Below, in pieces: positions 61,105 through 64,000 of a stretch of DNA of 64,000 nucleotides. The position numbers and the translations under genes are program-made. Numbering within the stretch: position 1 is the first letter of the stretch; each line of letters starts with the position of its first letter. The notes beneath the pieces were generated by a model. It had not been told where the DNA came from and made no database searches. It worked only from the letters and a program-made list of their open reading frames with translations. The DNA is from Paragemmobacter amnigenus (GTDB lineage Bacteria > Pseudomonadota > Alphaproteobacteria > Rhodobacterales > Rhodobacteraceae), in NCBI RefSeq assembly GCF_009908265.2, contig NZ_JAAATX020000003.1:186001-250000 (forward strand), written 5' to 3'.

Positions 61105-63627
61105 TCACGCCGCCCCCTCCCGCCGCCCGTCCAGCGCCGCCAGAAGCTGCGCCGTCGACACCGGCTTGGTCAGCACGCAATCCGTCCCCGCCGCCTCGAA
61201 CCGCTCGCGCTCGTCCCCGATGGCGGCGGCGGTCATGCCGATGATCGGGCAACGCGCGCCCTTGGCCCGCAAGGCCGCGGTCAGGTCATCACCCCCCATC
61301 TGGGGCATGAACAGGTCGGTCAACACGATATCCGGTGTCTCGCGCGCGAAAAGCTCCAGCGCCTCGATCCCGTCGCGGGCCCAGACCACCGCCCCGAAAA
61401 CCCGCTTCAGCCGCGCCACCATCAACTCGCCCATCAGGTCGCTGTCCTCGACGATCAGCACCTTCTGCGCGGCCCGCAGGGGGGCTTCGGCGCGCGCTGC
61501 ATCCTCGGCCGGTGCCGCAGCGACCGGAACGCGCCCCATCGGAACCCGCAACAGGAACACCGACCCGCCCGCCCCCCGCGGCGCATGGCTGACGCTGCCG
61601 CCCAGCAGTTCGATCGAGGATTTGGTGACATACAGACCCAGCCCCGACCCGTCCGTCCGCGCGGTGGCCGTGCCGCCGCCGCGACGGAACGCGTCGAAAA
61701 GGGTCGGTCGCGCCTCGTCCGGAATGCCGCGCCCGTCATCGGTGACACGCCAAAGGCCGACGATCCCGTCACCGGAAATTTCCTCGGTGTATCCGATGGT
61801 TATCCTGCGGCAGCCGGAATGCAGGATGGCATTCTTGACCAGATTGGACAACGCCTGCATCAGCCGAACACGGTCGCTCTGGCGCGGCTCCCACGCTTCG
61901 GGCGCAAGGTCCAGATCGATGTCGATACCCTTGGCCTCGGCCATCAGCAGGAAGGTATGGCGCACCGTCGCGGCCAGATCCTGCGGCACCAGAACCTCCA
62001 TCCGGACGGGCAGGTTCTGCTCGGGCCGCACCGCCTGCCGCATGTCACCCAGCACCGACAGAAGCTGGTCGCTCACCGCCCGCAGGCGCGACCCCATCGC
62101 ATCCCATGTCGCGCCGTTGTCCAGTTCCTCGACCAGCATCGAGATGACCGAGGCAGGCGTCCGCAACTCGTGCGAGACGATCGAGAACATCTGCGTCTGC
62201 CGGTCCTGCTGTTCCGACAGCGTGGCAAGCGCGGACCCCAGCGCCACCTCCCGCCGGTGGTCTGCCGTCAGGTCGATCAACGCGCCATAGGCCAGCATCG
62301 CCCCGCCGGACTGCGCCTCGTACCACGCATGGACGACGATATAGCGCGCCTCGCCCTCGTCCGACCACGCGGCGTGGGGGGACAGAAGGAAGGACAGGGT
62401 GCGCGACGACTGCGTCCGGTCGGCCAGTGCCGCAAGGATCGCCGCGGCATCGGCGGGACGGACCCGCCGTAGGAAGGCCGCGATGCCGAACCCCTTGTCC
62501 GTGCCCAGTATCGTCGCGGCGACCGGATCGACCCGCACCTCGCCACGGTCCAGATCGACGACGAAATATCCGATCGTCGCCAGAGCCTGCACCCGTGCCA
62601 GCCGGTCGATGGTCGCCCGCTGCCGCGCCCGTTCGGCCATGCCGGCATGGCGCTGCAACAGCAGCAGATAGATCAGCACAAGCAGCACCAGCGACACGAT
62701 CTCCAGCCGCAGCACATCGACCGATGTCACGCTGATCTGCACAAGGAATTCGCCCGTCACCACAACATAGGCACAGACCCCCGCGATCAGCGCCGGAATG
62801 GCCACCGCCGTCGGGGCAAGCAGCGCGACCGCCAGCGCCAGCAGTTCCACATCCAGCGTCGGATGCACCGAAAAGCCCCAGGCCCGCAGCAGGCCAAGCC
62901 CCACGAACAGCGGCAAGACCGCCATCGCCGCCATCCCCTGCCGCCGGTCCGGCCGGTTCAGCATGTAAAGCAGCAGCACCGCCCCGCAGACCCCGATCCT
63001 GACCGCACGGATCAGTCCGGCCTGCACCACCGACAGGTCGCCGAAATCGGCCATCGGCCAGTCGGGCCGGTAGACCCCGTGGACAACAACCGTGACCCCC
63101 GCTCCGGCCAGCAGCACATAGGCCAGCGTCGTCGACAGCGACAGCACGACATCCCGCCGCACCGGCGCCGCATGGAAGCGGCCCGCCAGCGCCCGCCCCG
63201 CGAGCGCCGCACCCAGTGCGGGCAGCGCGTTCAGCACCATCGCCCAGAGATAGACCTTTACCGGCGCGACGGCGGCGGGCAGATAGCCCGGCTCGACATG
63301 TGCGCGCAGCAGGAAGCACAGCGTGAAGCAGAGGGCGTAGATCAGGACGGGAACCGCCAGCATCCGCAACGGAAAGACGGCCGTCCCGACCAGCAGCGCA
63401 AAGACCGCCTCGCTGGGCAGAAGATCGACAAGGGCGCCATTGTCCCGCGCCTCGAGCTGGCCAAGCGTCAGCAGAAGCGAGAAAAGGATGGCAACCAGCG
63501 CGAAGATTGCCGATCCTGCAAGGGGACGCTGGGCAAGATGCAGCGGGACATAGGGATGGCGCGGCCCGGAAATGGCCGAAAACAGACCCTCCGGCCCCGA
63601 AGCCGGAGGCCTCACATCCGTCAGCAT
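61105..63627 (-). CDS. Hybrid sensor histidine kinase / response regulator
   Basis: 840 aa. N-terminal membrane part with about nine segments (roughly 35-330), MASE-like and without a periplasmic loop domain; a PAS-like segment (about 345-470); HisKA with the phosphorylated His in FSIVSHELRTPASV (about 484); HATPase with LSNLVKNAILHSG and DDGRGIPDEARPTLFDAFRR; and a C-terminal receiver VLIVEDSDLMGELM with the phospho-Asp in IVLTDLFMPQMGG (about 768). Signal unknown; output must go to a separate protein by phosphotransfer. Confidence 0.93.
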   Translation of the reverse strand: MLTDVRPPASGPEGLFSAISGPRHPYVPLHLAQRPLAGSAIFALVAILFSLLLTLGQLEARDNGALVDLLPSEAVFALLVGTAVFPLRMLAVPVLIYALCFTLCFLLRAHVEPGYLPAAVAPVKVYLWAMVLNALPALGAALAGRALAGRFHAAPVRRDVVLSLSTTLAYVLLAGAGVTVVVHGVYRPDWPMADFGDLSVVQAGLIRAVRIGVCGAVLLLYMLNRPDRRQGMAAMAVLPLFVGLGLLRAWGFSVHPTLDVELLALAVALLAPTAVAIPALIAGVCAYVVVTGEFLVQISVTSVDVLRLEIVSLVLLVLIYLLLLQRHAGMAERARQRATIDRLARVQALATIGYFVVDLDRGEVRVDPVAATILGTDKGFGIAAFLRRVRPADAAAILAALADRTQSSRTLSFLLSPHAAWSDEGEARYIVVHAWYEAQSGGAMLAYGALIDLTADHRREVALGSALATLSEQQDRQTQMFSIVSHELRTPASVISMLVEELDNGATWDAMGSRLRAVSDQLLSVLGDMRQAVRPEQNLPVRMEVLVPQDLAATVRHTFLLMAEAKGIDIDLDLAPEAWEPRQSDRVRLMQALSNLVKNAILHSGCRRITIGYTEEISGDGIVGLWRVTDDGRGIPDEARPTLFDAFRRGGGTATARTDGSGLGLYVTKSSIELLGGSVSHAPRGAGGSVFLLRVPMGRVPVAAAPAEDAARAEAPLRAAQKVLIVEDSDLMGELMVARLKRVFGAVVWARDGIEALELFARETPDIVLTDLFMPQMGGDDLTAALRAKGARCPIIGMTAAAIGDERERFEAAGTDCVLTKPVSTAQLLAALDGRREGAA

Positions 63628-64000
63628 GTGCTCACTCGTATCCCTCTGCCGGGGAACATTCCTTAAGACACCACCTAGGCCGTCGGATCATGGCGGTAAA
63701 TGTCGCCAAAAGGATGCCTTGCATACCGTGGTTTGGCAGCCGCCTGCGCGCCGTCCGGCCGGGCGGGAAAAGACACGCCGCGCCCTCTTTTTGCAGTTGC
63801 AGCATGGGGCGTGATGAAAAAACAGGCACCCGCTGCGTCTGGCTGCGGCAGAATTGCGCCGCCGCGTTCACGGCCGGTTGAACCCACCTTGCAGTCCGCT
63901 TCACCTCTCACCTATATGCCGCGCTGAGTCGCGCACGTATCAGGCGCGGGTAAAAACCGTTGGGTTATAGACCTCTATGACGATGCAAGCCCCCCTGTCC
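63628..64000. other. Intergenic region at right edge; possible gene start at 63977
   Basis: About 370 bases without a convincing gene. At the edge a plus-strand ATG (63977) opens MTMQAPLS and runs off the window; it has no clear ribosome-binding site and cannot be assigned. The remainder probably holds the promoter of the histidine kinase. Confidence 0.4.

Noticed and set aside
1-64000. CRISPR arrays, rRNA genes and insertion-sequence transposases
   Set aside because: No regularly spaced repeats, rRNA signatures or DDE transposase frames were seen.

Overview
The window is high-GC DNA from an alphaproteobacterium, most likely a Rhodobacterales (Rhodobacter/Paracoccus/Roseobacter-like) chromosome. 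This is inferred from base composition, the UPF0262 protein, the infA-maf-RNase E/G-yacG-tRNA-Phe order, and the style of the catabolic operon. No CRISPR array or rRNA was seen.

About 0-52.4 kb is accessory DNA, and 52.4-64 kb is ordinary chromosome. The accessory part lies between a cut-off, degenerate tyrosine-recombinase gene at the left edge and the 3' end of a tRNA-Phe gene (52397-52472). In order it holds: (1) 1.35-8.7 kb, a WYL regulator, a VIT/von Willebrand A protein, a MerR regulator and an SbcD/YhaO-type phosphoesterase with a YhaN-type coiled-coil ATPase; (2) 9.0-17.4 kb, an eight-gene catabolic operon (Idh/MocA dehydrogenase, PanB-like protein, TIM-barrel protein, MocE-type Rieske protein, three ABC importer parts, membrane di-iron oxygenase) divergent from a LacI-type regulator, resembling rhizobial rhizopine (moc) genes; (3) 17.5-25 kb, small orphan genes and an unusual recombinase operon: a small ORF, a DNA-binding protein and two long tyrosine-recombinase-like proteins with overlapping ends. 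A 191-bp gap in that operon holds two very large inverted repeats; (4) 25.7-35.6 kb, a compact operon (90-aa protein, TM0106-type nuclease-helicase, McrB with a large insert in its AAA+ domain, McrC) divergent from a second WYL regulator and a HEPN protein; (5) 35.8-44.7 kb, a five-gene cytosine methyltransferase / MORC ATPase / Z1 / PD-(D/E)XK / AIPR operon (Mza-like phage defence); (6) 44.8-52 kb, a membrane-spanning protein with a PD-(D/E)XK-like motif and a 1564-aa DUF4011-type SF1 helicase with a Vsr-like nuclease domain.

The right side carries housekeeping genes: yacG, RNase E/G, maf, infA, a carbon-nitrogen hydrolase, small proteins, a GNAT acetyltransferase, an NTF2-like protein, a low-molecular-weight phosphatase, UPF0262, hisD, an NADPH-dependent FMN reductase and a hybrid histidine kinase.

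The island looks like a defence island with several independent nucleic-acid-targeting modules, two under paralogous WYL regulators, plus its own recombinase cassette. The least explained part is the recombinase operon with its two palindromes. The membrane-nuclease gene at 44.8-47.1 kb and the VIT-VWA/MerR/SbcD-YhaN module are the next best candidates for something undescribed. All family calls rest on motifs read by eye.
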